The notes below the pieces were generated by a model. That model worked only from the letters and a program-made list of their open reading frames with translations. It was not told the origin of the DNA and searched no databases. This document shows positions 1 to 5,104 of a stretch of 5,104 bases of DNA, piece by piece. Numbering within the stretch: the first letter of the stretch is position 1; each line of letters begins with the position of its first letter. The position numbers and the translations under genes were made by a program. Origin of the DNA: Deltaproteobacteria bacterium. GTDB lineage: Bacteria > Myxococcota > Myxococcia > Myxococcales > 40CM-4-68-19. The DNA lies in contig VBLM01000372.1 of the NCBI GenBank assembly GCA_005879095.1, positions 1 through 5,104 of the forward strand, written 5' to 3'.

Positions 1-359
1 AGCGCCACCTGGATCAAGGGCGCCTCGAGCGAGGAAGTGGCCAGCGTCAGCGTGCCGGTGATCTCGCCCGGCTGCACCGGCGCGAACTTCACCAGCACGT
101 CGCTGCTGCCACCCGGAACCACCGCGGCCGGCGGCACCTCGACGTCGAACGGCTCCTTGATCTGCAGATCCTGGACGGAGAGCTCGATCTGCCCGGTGTT
201 GCTGATGGTGATCGGAATCGCCTTCACCTGATCGACCGCGATGAGGCCGAAGTCGAGGCTGGCGGGTACTTCAGGGTGGGCGTCGAGCCCACGTACGTTG
301 CTCTTTCGGCAGGAAATGAGCACGGCGGCGAGCGCCAGGAGGCAGATCTTCTTCGTCAT
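1..359 (-). CDS. Lipoprotein with HYDIN/choice-of-anchor-D-like beta domain (3' end outside window)
   Basis: The reading frame starts at ATG 359-357 and stays open to the window edge, giving 119 residues with no stop, so the C-terminus is missing. Residues 1-17 form a lipoprotein signal peptide: Lys-Lys at 3-4, a hydrophobic run ICLLALAAVLIS and a lipobox LISC with Cys17 as the lipidation site. After a short linker, residues 30-119 (around LDFGLIAVDQ, ITISNTGQIEL, VPPAAVVPGGSSDV, KFAPVQPGEITGTL) have the alternating hydrophobic pattern and the 'SLDFG...N.G...L.V...F.P...G...G.L' signature of ASH/SPD-2/HYDIN or choice-of-anchor-D beta-sandwich repeats, common in secreted myxobacterial proteins. 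The protein is expected to sit in the envelope, probably as a binding or structural module; no enzymatic motif is seen. I see no good Shine-Dalgarno sequence upstream, but the start is fixed by the signal peptide. It is divergent from the HD-GYP gene. Confidence 0.8.
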   Translation of the reverse strand, partial: MTKKICLLALAAVLISCRKSNVRGLDAHPEVPASLDFGLIAVDQVKAIPITISNTGQIELSVQDLQIKEPFDVEVPPAAVVPGGSSDVLVKFAPVQPGEITGTLTLATSSLEAPLIQVA

Positions 360-463
360 GAGGGGGGCGGGCGAGTTTGCGGCGCATCCTAGCGGCCGCT
401 TTCCGCCCGGGGCACCGGACGATGATCGTACGGGCAGCCCCAGCATGCTAGGCTTGGGGGCCG
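360..463. promoter_or_regulatory. Divergent intergenic region between lipoprotein and HD-GYP gene
   Basis: These 104 bases separate two divergently oriented starts and should hold the promoters of both. What can be seen is a 10-bp palindrome AGCGGCCGCT at 391-400, a GC-rich stretch, and an imperfect hairpin at 439-460 (CCCC..GC / GC..GGGG arms around GCATGCTAG) just before the ATG at 464. A TGCTAGGCT string at 446-454 could pass for a weak extended -10, but no matching -35 is convincing. The regulatory role is inferred from position only. Confidence 0.35.
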
Positions 464-1337
464 ATGGAGATTTCAGTCCTGCTGGCAACGCCGCCGCCGA
501 CGCTCTGCTCGCTGCCAAGCCGTACTTAGCCTGCGTCGACGTGCGCGCCGCTTCGCCGGCCGGCATCGCCATCTGCCGTCGCATCAAAGGTGCCGCAGCG
601 ACTCGGCTTTTGCCGATCATTGCCTGCGCCGACCCGGGCCAGGACGCGCTCATCGATGCGCTGGATGCCGGCGCCGACCACGTCCTCAACTTCCCGCCGC
701 CGGCGGCCGAGCTCCACGCCAGGTTGCGGGCAGCGCTGCGGGCGCGGCTCGCCACCGATCGGCTCGAGGACAGCTCGCAAGTGATCTTCGCCCTCGCCAA
801 TGCGGTCGAGGCGAAGGACGCGTACACCGAGGGTCACACCGAGCGCGTCGGCGCGCTGGCGGTCGAAGCCGGCCGGCTGGCGAGCCTCGACGAGGAGACC
901 GGCGAGGCGCTGAGACAGGGTGGGGTCCTTCACGACATCGGCAAGATCGGAATCCCCAACGAGATCATCAACAAGGCCGGCCTGTTGACGCAGAAAGAGC
1001 GGATCGTGATGAACAAGCATCCGCTGATCAGCACCACGAGAAGCTCGACGGCACCGGCTACCCCGACGGCATCAGGGGGAGCGCCTTTCCCGTGCCGGCG
1101 CAGATCCTCCAGCTGGCCGACATCTACGACGCGATCACCACCGACCGGCCCTACCACCGCGCGCGGACGCGGGCCAGCGCGGTCGAGTTCCTGCACGGCG
1201 AGGCCAGCAAGGGCTGGCGCGATCACGAGCTGGTGAAGCTGATCGGCGTCGCGGCGGAGAACCTGAACCTCGGCCGGACGCGCGACGAGGACATCCCGGC
1301 GCCGCCCGCGCCGATCGGTCAGCGGAGGACTGAATAG
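464..1337 (+). pseudogene. Receiver-like/HD-GYP response regulator (c-di-GMP phosphodiesterase family), broken by two frame changes
   Basis: An intact relative would be a receiver-like domain fused to an HD-GYP c-di-GMP phosphodiesterase. Three frames must be joined. From ATG 464 the product begins MEISVLLATPPP, resembling receiver strand beta-1, and that frame stops at 527-529. Frame two carries the rest of the receiver (CVDV with the phosphoacceptor-position Asp, then CRRIK, then DAGADHVLNFPPP) and the first half of HD-GYP: YTEGHTERV near 823-849, HDIGKIGIP from 931 and NKHP at 1012-1023. Frame three resumes at 1032 with HHEKLDGTGYPDG, then ADIYDAITTDRPY, and ends at TAG 1335-1337. In HD-GYP proteins about 22-24 residues separate the HP and HHE motifs; here only 8 nt remain, so roughly 55-65 nt look deleted. 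The first junction, in a GCC repeat at 490-499, lacks an estimated 25-30 codons of the receiver. A frame-two start at ATG 445 is possible. The catalytic fold should be lost unless these are sequence errors. Confidence 0.75.
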
Positions 1338-1414
1338 TTCTTGTTCTTGTTCTTGTTTGAGCTCTAGCTCCAGTTCTAGAGCGAGAACTAGAATGAGAAC
1401 TAGAACAAGAACGC
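1337..1414. repeat. Orientation-switching hexamer array forming a long imperfect hairpin between convergent genes
   Basis: Thirteen hexamers lie in strict phase. Three exact GTTCTT units (1337-1354) are followed by four diverged GTTCTN-type units (1355-1378), then six GAACNA-type units (1379-1414), which are the reverse complement of the same theme. The outer 11 bases at 1337-1347 pair perfectly with 1402-1412. With a few mismatches and G-T pairs the stem continues to 1373/1376, giving 37-nt arms around a 2-nt turn. An alternative inner stem pairs 1361-1367 with 1376-1382 (7 bp). The block exactly fills the space between the stop codon at 1335-1337 (plus) and the stop at 1418-1416 (minus). 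A bidirectional transcription stop or mRNA 3'-end protector is plausible, but no U-tract follows the stem on either strand, so it is not a classical intrinsic terminator. It is also much more AT-rich than its surroundings. Confidence 0.85.
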
Positions 1415-1415
1415 T

Positions 1416-1772
1416 CTAGTGGCAGTGATACATGTCGAGAAAAAGCGTGTACGTCGCGCCCGGGCAGCGCATTTCCACCGCGTCGACGATGTGAAAGTCC
1501 GGCTCTCCGCGCGCGAGCGGCCGTTCCGGATCCATCTGTAGAAGGATGCGCGGGTCGTTCGGATCGACCGGTTGCGTCCGCGTCCCGATGCTGCCGAGGC
1601 GGTGCGGCTGAGGCATTTCGCCACCCGGACAGCGCCACTGCGCCAGCCAGGCCTTCTCTCCGGGCGGCAGACAGACTTCGACCGCGCGATCCTTGCTCAG
1701 ACCGATCCCGGGTTGCGGCTGCGGACCGTGCGCGCAGGCGACGGCGGCGAGCAGGAGCGCGCCGCGCGTCAG
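1416..1772 (-). CDS. Small Cys-rich lipoprotein of unknown function ending in DMYHCH
   Basis: This is the last gene of the four-gene minus-strand operon. I infer a CTG start at 1772-1770, because its TG is shared with the TGA stop of the zinc-ribbon gene (4-base CTGA overlap) and because it places a lipoprotein signal peptide at the N-terminus: TRG, then ALLLAAVA, then Cys13. The only other upstream start in frame is GTG 1859-1857, which would add a 29-residue Arg-rich extension lying inside the neighbouring gene with no ribosome site. The 118-residue product has four further Cys (34, 48, 103, 117), suggesting two disulfides after export, and a C-terminal FLDMYHCH motif. The middle (HRLGSIGTRTQPVDPNDPRILLQMDPERP) is polar. 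I recognise no enzyme family. It is probably anchored in the envelope. The start codon is the least certain point. Confidence 0.6.
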   Translation of the reverse strand: MTRGALLLAAVACAHGPQPQPGIGLSKDRAVEVCLPPGEKAWLAQWRCPGGEMPQPHRLGSIGTRTQPVDPNDPRILLQMDPERPLARGEPDFHIVDAVEMRCPGATYTLFLDMYHCH

Positions 1773-2017
1773 CCTTCGTCGTCGTCGAAATATCCGCGGA
1801 ACTCGCCGCGCAACACGCGGCCGTTGCCGGTCAGGATCGGCTCGTATTCGCGCCCGCACTCCGGGCAGGTGAGCGCCTCGACCTCGAGGTAGGCCTCGAG
1901 CACGAACCGCTGCGACCCGCAGATGCAGCGCGTCTCGCTTCCGGGTTGCTCCCGTGCATCCTGCTCGGCCTCGGCCATTGTCCGCTCGCTGTCCCGGTTC
2001 CGTGCCATGTTCGGCAT
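1769..2017 (-). CDS. 82-residue zinc-ribbon protein
   Basis: The start is ATG 2017-2015, one base after the TAG stop of the transporter gene and preceded by GGAG at 2026-2023 with 5-nt spacing, so translation is probably coupled. The N-terminus (residues 1-30) is charged and probably disordered. Cys31 and Cys33 (CIC) and Cys51 and Cys54 (CPEC) form a CxC-x17-CxxC set typical of a four-Cys zinc ribbon, with the strand EAYLEVEAL between the knuckles. The C-terminus is acidic (FDDDEG). There is no signal peptide or membrane segment, so it should be cytoplasmic. Specific function is unknown; candidates are a metal-stabilised adaptor or nucleic-acid/protein binder serving the membrane proteins encoded upstream. 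ATG 2008 is an alternative start three codons downstream. Confidence 0.75.
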   Translation of the reverse strand: MPNMARNRDSERTMAEAEQDAREQPGSETRCICGSQRFVLEAYLEVEALTCPECGREYEPILTGNGRVLRGEFRGYFDDDEG

Positions 2018-2018
2018 G

Positions 2019-4199
2019 CTAACTCCGCTGCGCGAGCCGGGCGAGGGCCGGCGCCACGACCAGCGCCGCAAAGAGACAACTGGCTTCGCCGAGCAGCGCG
2101 GCCAGACCGAACGAGCGGATGGCGCCCGTATCCGAGGCGAGCAGGACCGCGTAGCCGATGGCGGTCGTCGCCGAGCAGAGCAGCACCGCGGCGCCCGTCT
2201 GCCGCAGGCCGCGCCACGGTTCGCCCTGGAGACGGTCCTGCTTGATGCGGCCGAGCATGTTGAGCGGGTAATCGCCGGCGATTCCGATGGTGATCGGGAC
2301 CGCGAGCGCGCTGAGGAAATCGAGCCGTACGCCGAGGGCGTTGAGCGCCGCGATCATGCCGAGCAGGCCGGCCGCCACCGACAGCAGGCCGGCCGCACCC
2401 TCGATCGAGGCGCCGAACATCACGACCAGAAGCCCGCACGCCAGCGCGGCGGAAACGATTCCCGCTCGCGGAAGGGCGGTCTCCACCTCGCGCATCATGT
2501 CGGCGAAGATCACTTCCGGGCCGCTGATCTGGACGTCGGCCGGCAGGCGCAGGCCGCGCAATTCGCCGACGGCCTTGCGGATTCCGCGCACGCTCCAGCC
2601 GTCGAAAGCCGGCCCGGGATGGGCGACGAGAATCAACCCGGCGCGGCCGTCCGATTCGGTGAACGCGCGGCGCACCGGCTCGGGCAGGTCGGCGAACGTC
2701 ACCGGCTGCTTCCGGAGGCCGATCGTTGCCATTCGCTCGCGCTGCTCGTCGATCGACGGCAACAGATTCGGGAGCGCGTCGATCTTGCCGAAGATGCCGC
2801 TCTGCGACCGCTGCAGCTTGTCGAGCACCAGTCGGACCTCCTCCGGCGACTGGGTGCCGATGAAAAAACCGCCCGCCTGGTTGCGGCCGAACGACGCGTC
2901 GAGCCGGCGGCTCCAGATTCCCGCCTCGCTCTGCGGCAGCGAGCGGCTGCGCAGCGAGCGCAGGTCGTTCTGGAACCTGAGCGGCAACGCGCGCAGGCCG
3001 AACAGGCCGATGGCCAGCGCCGCAACTACACCGGCCACCGCGACGAGCATCGTGGGCGGATGCGAACCGCGCTGCTCACGTCCGCGAATGGACAAGTCGA
3101 GCACGGTGAGCAGCGGCGGCAGGACCAGGTATGTCGCGAGCCAGCACAGCGCCATGCCGGCGGCGGCGATGGCGCCGAACTCGCTGAAGGCGCGAAAGCG
3201 GGTCATCAGGAGCGAAAGGTCCGCGGCGGCCGCGCAGGCGGAGGCGAGCAGGGTCGGCCGCAGCGTCGATTTGATTGCAATATCAAGAGCTTGGGCGTGA
3301 GGGTCGCCGGCGCGGCGCTGCTCGAGATAGCGCGAGAGCAGGATGATAGCGGCGTTGATGCCGTTGCCGGCGACCATCGGGCCGAGGAAGGCCGTCGCCG
3401 AGTTGAGCTCGCCGATGGCGAGCCGGGCCCAGGCGAATGTCCACGCGCATCCGACCGCAAGCGCGCCCGCCAGCGCGAGGACTGCTCTGGTGGAGCGGAA
3501 AAAGATCCGCAGCACGCCCAGGACCAGCACGAGGCAAAGGACGGCGGTGATGCCGACGTCGCGCAGGACCAGGTCGTGCTCGTGTGCGGCGGTGACCACG
3601 TCGCCCGCGTATCCGACCGAGACGCCGGCGGGCGGATGCAGCCGGTCGACCGTGGAGCGGATGGCGTCGAGGAGCTCCTTGCCTTTCTCCGGCTCGGAAT
3701 CGCCGAACGGCGCGCGCACCACCAGCATGTGCAAGCGTCCGTTTTCGCCGGTGTAGCCGGAGGCCGGCTCGGGATCGTCGTCGAGATCGACGTAAAGCGG
3801 ATTCGCGGCCCTCGCTTTCGCCTGGCGCAGCTCGGCTGCGGAGAGCACGAGCCAGGGGTGCTGCTGGAAGAAGCGGCGCAGCGGCGCGTCGTCGTCGTCG
3901 ACCTCGCGCATGAGTCGTGGCGGGAGTGATTTTCGCAATGAATCCGAGAGCTTGTGTGCGAACGCCTCGGTCGTGCGCGGTTCGTCCGAGGCGACGCCGA
4001 CTTCGACGACCGCGGTCGACGGCATGCGCGCGGCGAGCGCGTGCAGCGCCACGACAGACGGCGCGTCGGCCGGCAAGAGGCGCGCAAAATCGGTGCGCAC
4101 TTTCAAGGTCGCCGCGAGCGCGCAGGCCAGCGCGGCCGAGAGCGCGGCGCCGGCGAGCAGCGGCCGCCGCCGGTGGATCGCGATGTCCGCCCAATTCAA
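2019..4199 (-). CDS. RND/MMPL-family transporter, HpnN-like organisation
   Basis: This 726-residue inner-membrane protein has the duplicated RND layout. TM1 (about 13-31) is followed by a periplasmic domain (32-213), TM2-TM6 (216-235, 239-260, 267-290, 312-333, 339-368), TM7 (384-404), a second periplasmic domain (405-575) and TM8-TM12 (578-598, 602-620, 626-647, 668-688, 696-722). The KVRTDFARLLP segment after TM1 and RFQNDLRSLRS after TM7 are the paired entries typical of MMPL/HpnN proteins. The TM10 motif GIAGDYPL keeps Asp643, but the equivalent TM4 motif GNGINAAI has Asn282 instead of Asp. RND proteins move lipids or hydrophobic compounds outward using the proton gradient; the substrate here is not visible. 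I chose the TTG start at 4199-4197 because it overlaps the upstream stop as TTGA, has GGAG at 4209-4206 six bases ahead, and leaves a short basic N-terminus before TM1. GTG 4220 is the alternative. HpnN proteins are usually somewhat longer. Confidence 0.85.
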   Translation of the reverse strand: MNWADIAIHRRRPLLAGAALSAALACALAATLKVRTDFARLLPADAPSVVALHALAARMPSTAVVEVGVASDEPRTTEAFAHKLSDSLRKSLPPRLMREVDDDDAPLRRFFQQHPWLVLSAAELRQAKARAANPLYVDLDDDPEPASGYTGENGRLHMLVVRAPFGDSEPEKGKELLDAIRSTVDRLHPPAGVSVGYAGDVVTAAHEHDLVLRDVGITAVLCLVLVLGVLRIFFRSTRAVLALAGALAVGCAWTFAWARLAIGELNSATAFLGPMVAGNGINAAIILLSRYLEQRRAGDPHAQALDIAIKSTLRPTLLASACAAAADLSLLMTRFRAFSEFGAIAAAGMALCWLATYLVLPPLLTVLDLSIRGREQRGSHPPTMLVAVAGVVAALAIGLFGLRALPLRFQNDLRSLRSRSLPQSEAGIWSRRLDASFGRNQAGGFFIGTQSPEEVRLVLDKLQRSQSGIFGKIDALPNLLPSIDEQRERMATIGLRKQPVTFADLPEPVRRAFTESDGRAGLILVAHPGPAFDGWSVRGIRKAVGELRGLRLPADVQISGPEVIFADMMREVETALPRAGIVSAALACGLLVVMFGASIEGAAGLLSVAAGLLGMIAALNALGVRLDFLSALAVPITIGIAGDYPLNMLGRIKQDRLQGEPWRGLRQTGAAVLLCSATTAIGYAVLLASDTGAIRSFGLAALLGEASCLFAALVVAPALARLAQRS
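2023..2026 (-). promoter_or_regulatory. Ribosome binding site of the zinc-ribbon gene
   Basis: GGAG on the minus strand lies 5 bases before ATG 2017 and inside the last codons of the transporter gene. It decides for ATG 2017 over ATG 2008 and over in-frame starts inside the transporter. Confidence 0.6.
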
Positions 4200-5055
4200 G
4201 ATTGTCTCCAGGGAAGACACAGACCGGCGAGGCCGAGCGCGGTCGTCGGCACCAGGTGAACCGCGTGATAGGCGAGCGCGAACGCGAGCGCCGGCGCGGG
4301 CGGGACGCCGGCCATCGTCAACGCGAGGACGCCGCCGGCCTCGAGCACGCCGACCTGTCCCGGCGTCGACGGCAGGAGGATGGCGAGGTTCACCGAGAAG
4401 AGGACCAGCGCCCACGCCGCGGGCGGCACGTCGATGCCGAAGGCGCGCAGGCAGAGGGCCACCATCAGGAGGTCGGTGGCGTCCGAGAGCAGCGACCAGC
4501 CGACGCTGCTGAGCCACGAGCGGCGCGCGTGCACGGTGCGCATCGCGCGCAAGAGACCCCTGAGAAAACCGGGCGCGGCGCTCGCCGCCGGGACCCGTCG
4601 CGGCAGGGCGAGCAGCAGAATCAGCCCGCAGTTCCGCAGAGGAGGCCGAGGCTGAGGGTTTCGATCGCTTTCTCCGCGATCTGGACCGCGACCAGCCCGG
4701 ACGCGGGATACCCGCGCCTGCGGTGAAGCTCGACGACGCGGACGGCTTCTCCCGCGCGCGCCGGCAGGAGGTTGCTGAAGGCGTACCCGGCGAAGAGCAG
4801 GCGCGCGAGGTCGAAGAAGCTGGCGCGCTGTGCGTGCGGGAGCGGCCGCAGCAGGGCCTCCCAGCGGCGGACGCGCGCGACGGTGTTCGCGATCACGTTG
4901 CAGAGCACCGCCAGCGCGAGCGGCGCCACGCGTGCGCCGCGCAGCGTGCTCGCCAGGCCGGCGAGATCGATCCGCCGCACCGCCAGCCAGACCAGACCCG
5001 CGACCAGCGCCCACCCGAAAACCCGAGCAATTCTGCGCCGGTGAACGTTGTTCAC
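4196..5055 (-). pseudogene. Flippase-like membrane protein (lysylphosphatidylglycerol synthase TM region family), frame-broken near 4625
   Basis: The first frame starts at GTG 5055-5053 (read NNVHRRRIARVFGW..., a basic N-terminus followed by TM1) and carries the family hallmarks RVRRWEALLRPL and FAGYAFSNLLPARAGEAVRV, then VQIAEKAIETLSLGLL, before stopping at TGA 4623-4621. The second frame continues with GLILLLALPRRVP and contains the C-terminal signature VNLAILLPSTPGQVGVLEAGG with Gly-Val-Pro-Pro and the last two membrane helices, ending at TGA 4198-4196. Together they form one PF03706-type protein of about 285 residues; relatives are typically a little over 300. Between the two halves about 20-25 residues seem to be missing, so the lesion is probably a deletion rather than one lost base. 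Family members include HpnL of hopanoid clusters and proteins suspected of moving lipid-linked substrates. The gene opens the operon and overlaps the transporter by 4 bases. The start codon lies inside operator copy 1; no strong Shine-Dalgarno sequence is seen. Confidence 0.75.
4206..4209 (-). promoter_or_regulatory. Ribosome binding site supporting the TTG start of the transporter
   Basis: GGAG on the minus strand is spaced six bases from TTG 4199-4197 and lies inside the end of the flippase-like gene. No comparable site precedes GTG 4220, so this site decides the start. Confidence 0.55.
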
Positions 5056-5056
5056 T
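5040..5056. promoter_or_regulatory. Operator-like palindrome, copy 1 (overlaps the flippase-like start codon)
   Basis: GGTGAAC at 5040-5046 and GTTCACT at 5050-5056 flank a 3-base spacer; six of seven positions are symmetric. This is a typical size and form for a site bound by a dimeric helix-turn-helix repressor such as a TetR-family protein. Its right arm contains the GTG start at 5055-5053, so binding would block transcription into the operon. The binding protein is not in the window. Confidence 0.6.
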
Positions 5057-5071
5057 TGTTCCGAGAGCGCC

Positions 5072-5088
5072 GGTGAACAGCGTTCACC
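5072..5088. promoter_or_regulatory. Operator-like palindrome, copy 2
   Basis: GGTGAAC at 5072-5078 and GTTCACC at 5082-5088 form a perfect 7-bp inverted repeat with a 3-base spacer. The 9-mer CCGGTGAAC is repeated identically at 5038 and 5070. The centres of the two copies are 32 bp apart, about three helical turns, so two dimers would sit on the same face. No clear -10/-35 pair is visible around them. Confidence 0.65.
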
Positions 5089-5104
5089 AACCGCTGCGGC
5101 CGCC

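Noticed and set aside
391..400. AGCGGCCGCT palindrome as an operator.
   Set aside because: A 10-base GC palindrome is expected by chance in such a GC-rich spacer and has no second copy nearby.
241..463. Extending the HD-GYP gene upstream to ATG 241.
   Set aside because: The extension would overlap the start and signal peptide of the divergent lipoprotein gene and reads as composition-driven sequence.
1337..1414. Reading the hexamer array as a CRISPR or coding repeat.
   Set aside because: Units are only 6 bases with no spacers, it lies between two stop codons, and the frames through it give only Ser/Arg/Thr-rich low-complexity sequence.
1773..1859. GTG 1859 as start of the Cys-rich lipoprotein.
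   Set aside because: It would give a 29-residue Arg-rich extension overlapping the zinc-ribbon gene and has no properly spaced ribosome site. The signal peptide begins right after CTG 1772.
1923..3929. A 668-residue open frame on the plus strand opposite the transporter gene.
   Set aside because: Its translation is dominated by Arg, Ala, Gly, Glu and Gln without domain signatures, as expected for the antisense of a GC-rich gene. The minus strand encodes a clear RND transporter.
4200..4517. Extending the transporter by 106 residues to the start at 4517.
   Set aside because: The extension is Arg/Gly/Pro-rich shadow sequence lying in the coding part of the flippase-like gene. TTG 4199 has a good ribosome site and the normal 4-base overlap.
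4618..4634. Programmed -1 ribosomal frameshifting to join the two halves of the flippase-like gene.
   Set aside because: No X-XXY-YYZ slippery heptamer is present at the junction (local sequence GCGGGCTGA), and the family comparison suggests missing codons, which recoding would not replace.

Overview
The window is GC-rich and densely coded, with myxobacterium-like content: a choice-of-anchor-D type lipoprotein, a receiver/HD-GYP protein, an RND/MMPL transporter and small Cys-containing lipoproteins. I read it as a Myxococcota or other deltaproteobacterium-like genome, probably environmental. That placement is inference from gene content and base composition only. I see no rRNA, tRNA, CRISPR array or insertion sequence, and no gene-free stretch longer than about 110 bases.

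Left part (1-1337). A lipoprotein gene runs leftward off the window edge (1-359, minus). Across a 104-bp divergent spacer, a receiver/HD-GYP gene (464-1337, plus) is readable only by joining three frames. It appears to have lost a piece of the receiver domain near 490-499 and about 20 codons of the HD-GYP domain near 1024-1031. It is annotated as a pseudogene, with sequence or assembly error as the alternative.

Centre (1337-1415). Exactly between two converging stop codons lies a strict hexamer array of 13 units. The units switch orientation midway, so the whole block folds into an imperfect hairpin with 37-nt arms.

Right part (1416-5104, all minus strand, transcribed right to left). Four genes are packed with junctions of 1 to 4 bases: a PF03706-type flippase-like membrane protein (4196-5055, with a frame break near 4625), an RND/MMPL transporter (2019-4199), an 82-residue zinc-ribbon protein (1769-2017) and a Cys-rich lipoprotein ending in a DMYHCH motif (1416-1772). 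The starts inferred are GTG, TTG, ATG and CTG, consistent with translational coupling. Upstream of the first gene are two copies of a GTGAAC-N3-GTTCAC palindrome 32 bp apart, which look like paired operators for a dimeric (TetR-like) repressor. The first overlaps the GTG start. The flippase-like plus RND pair recalls the HpnL/HpnN pair of hopanoid clusters, so a role in moving a lipid or envelope component is plausible but unproven.

Three frame breaks, all in the same (-1) direction, occur within 5 kb. That is either gene decay or a local data-quality problem.
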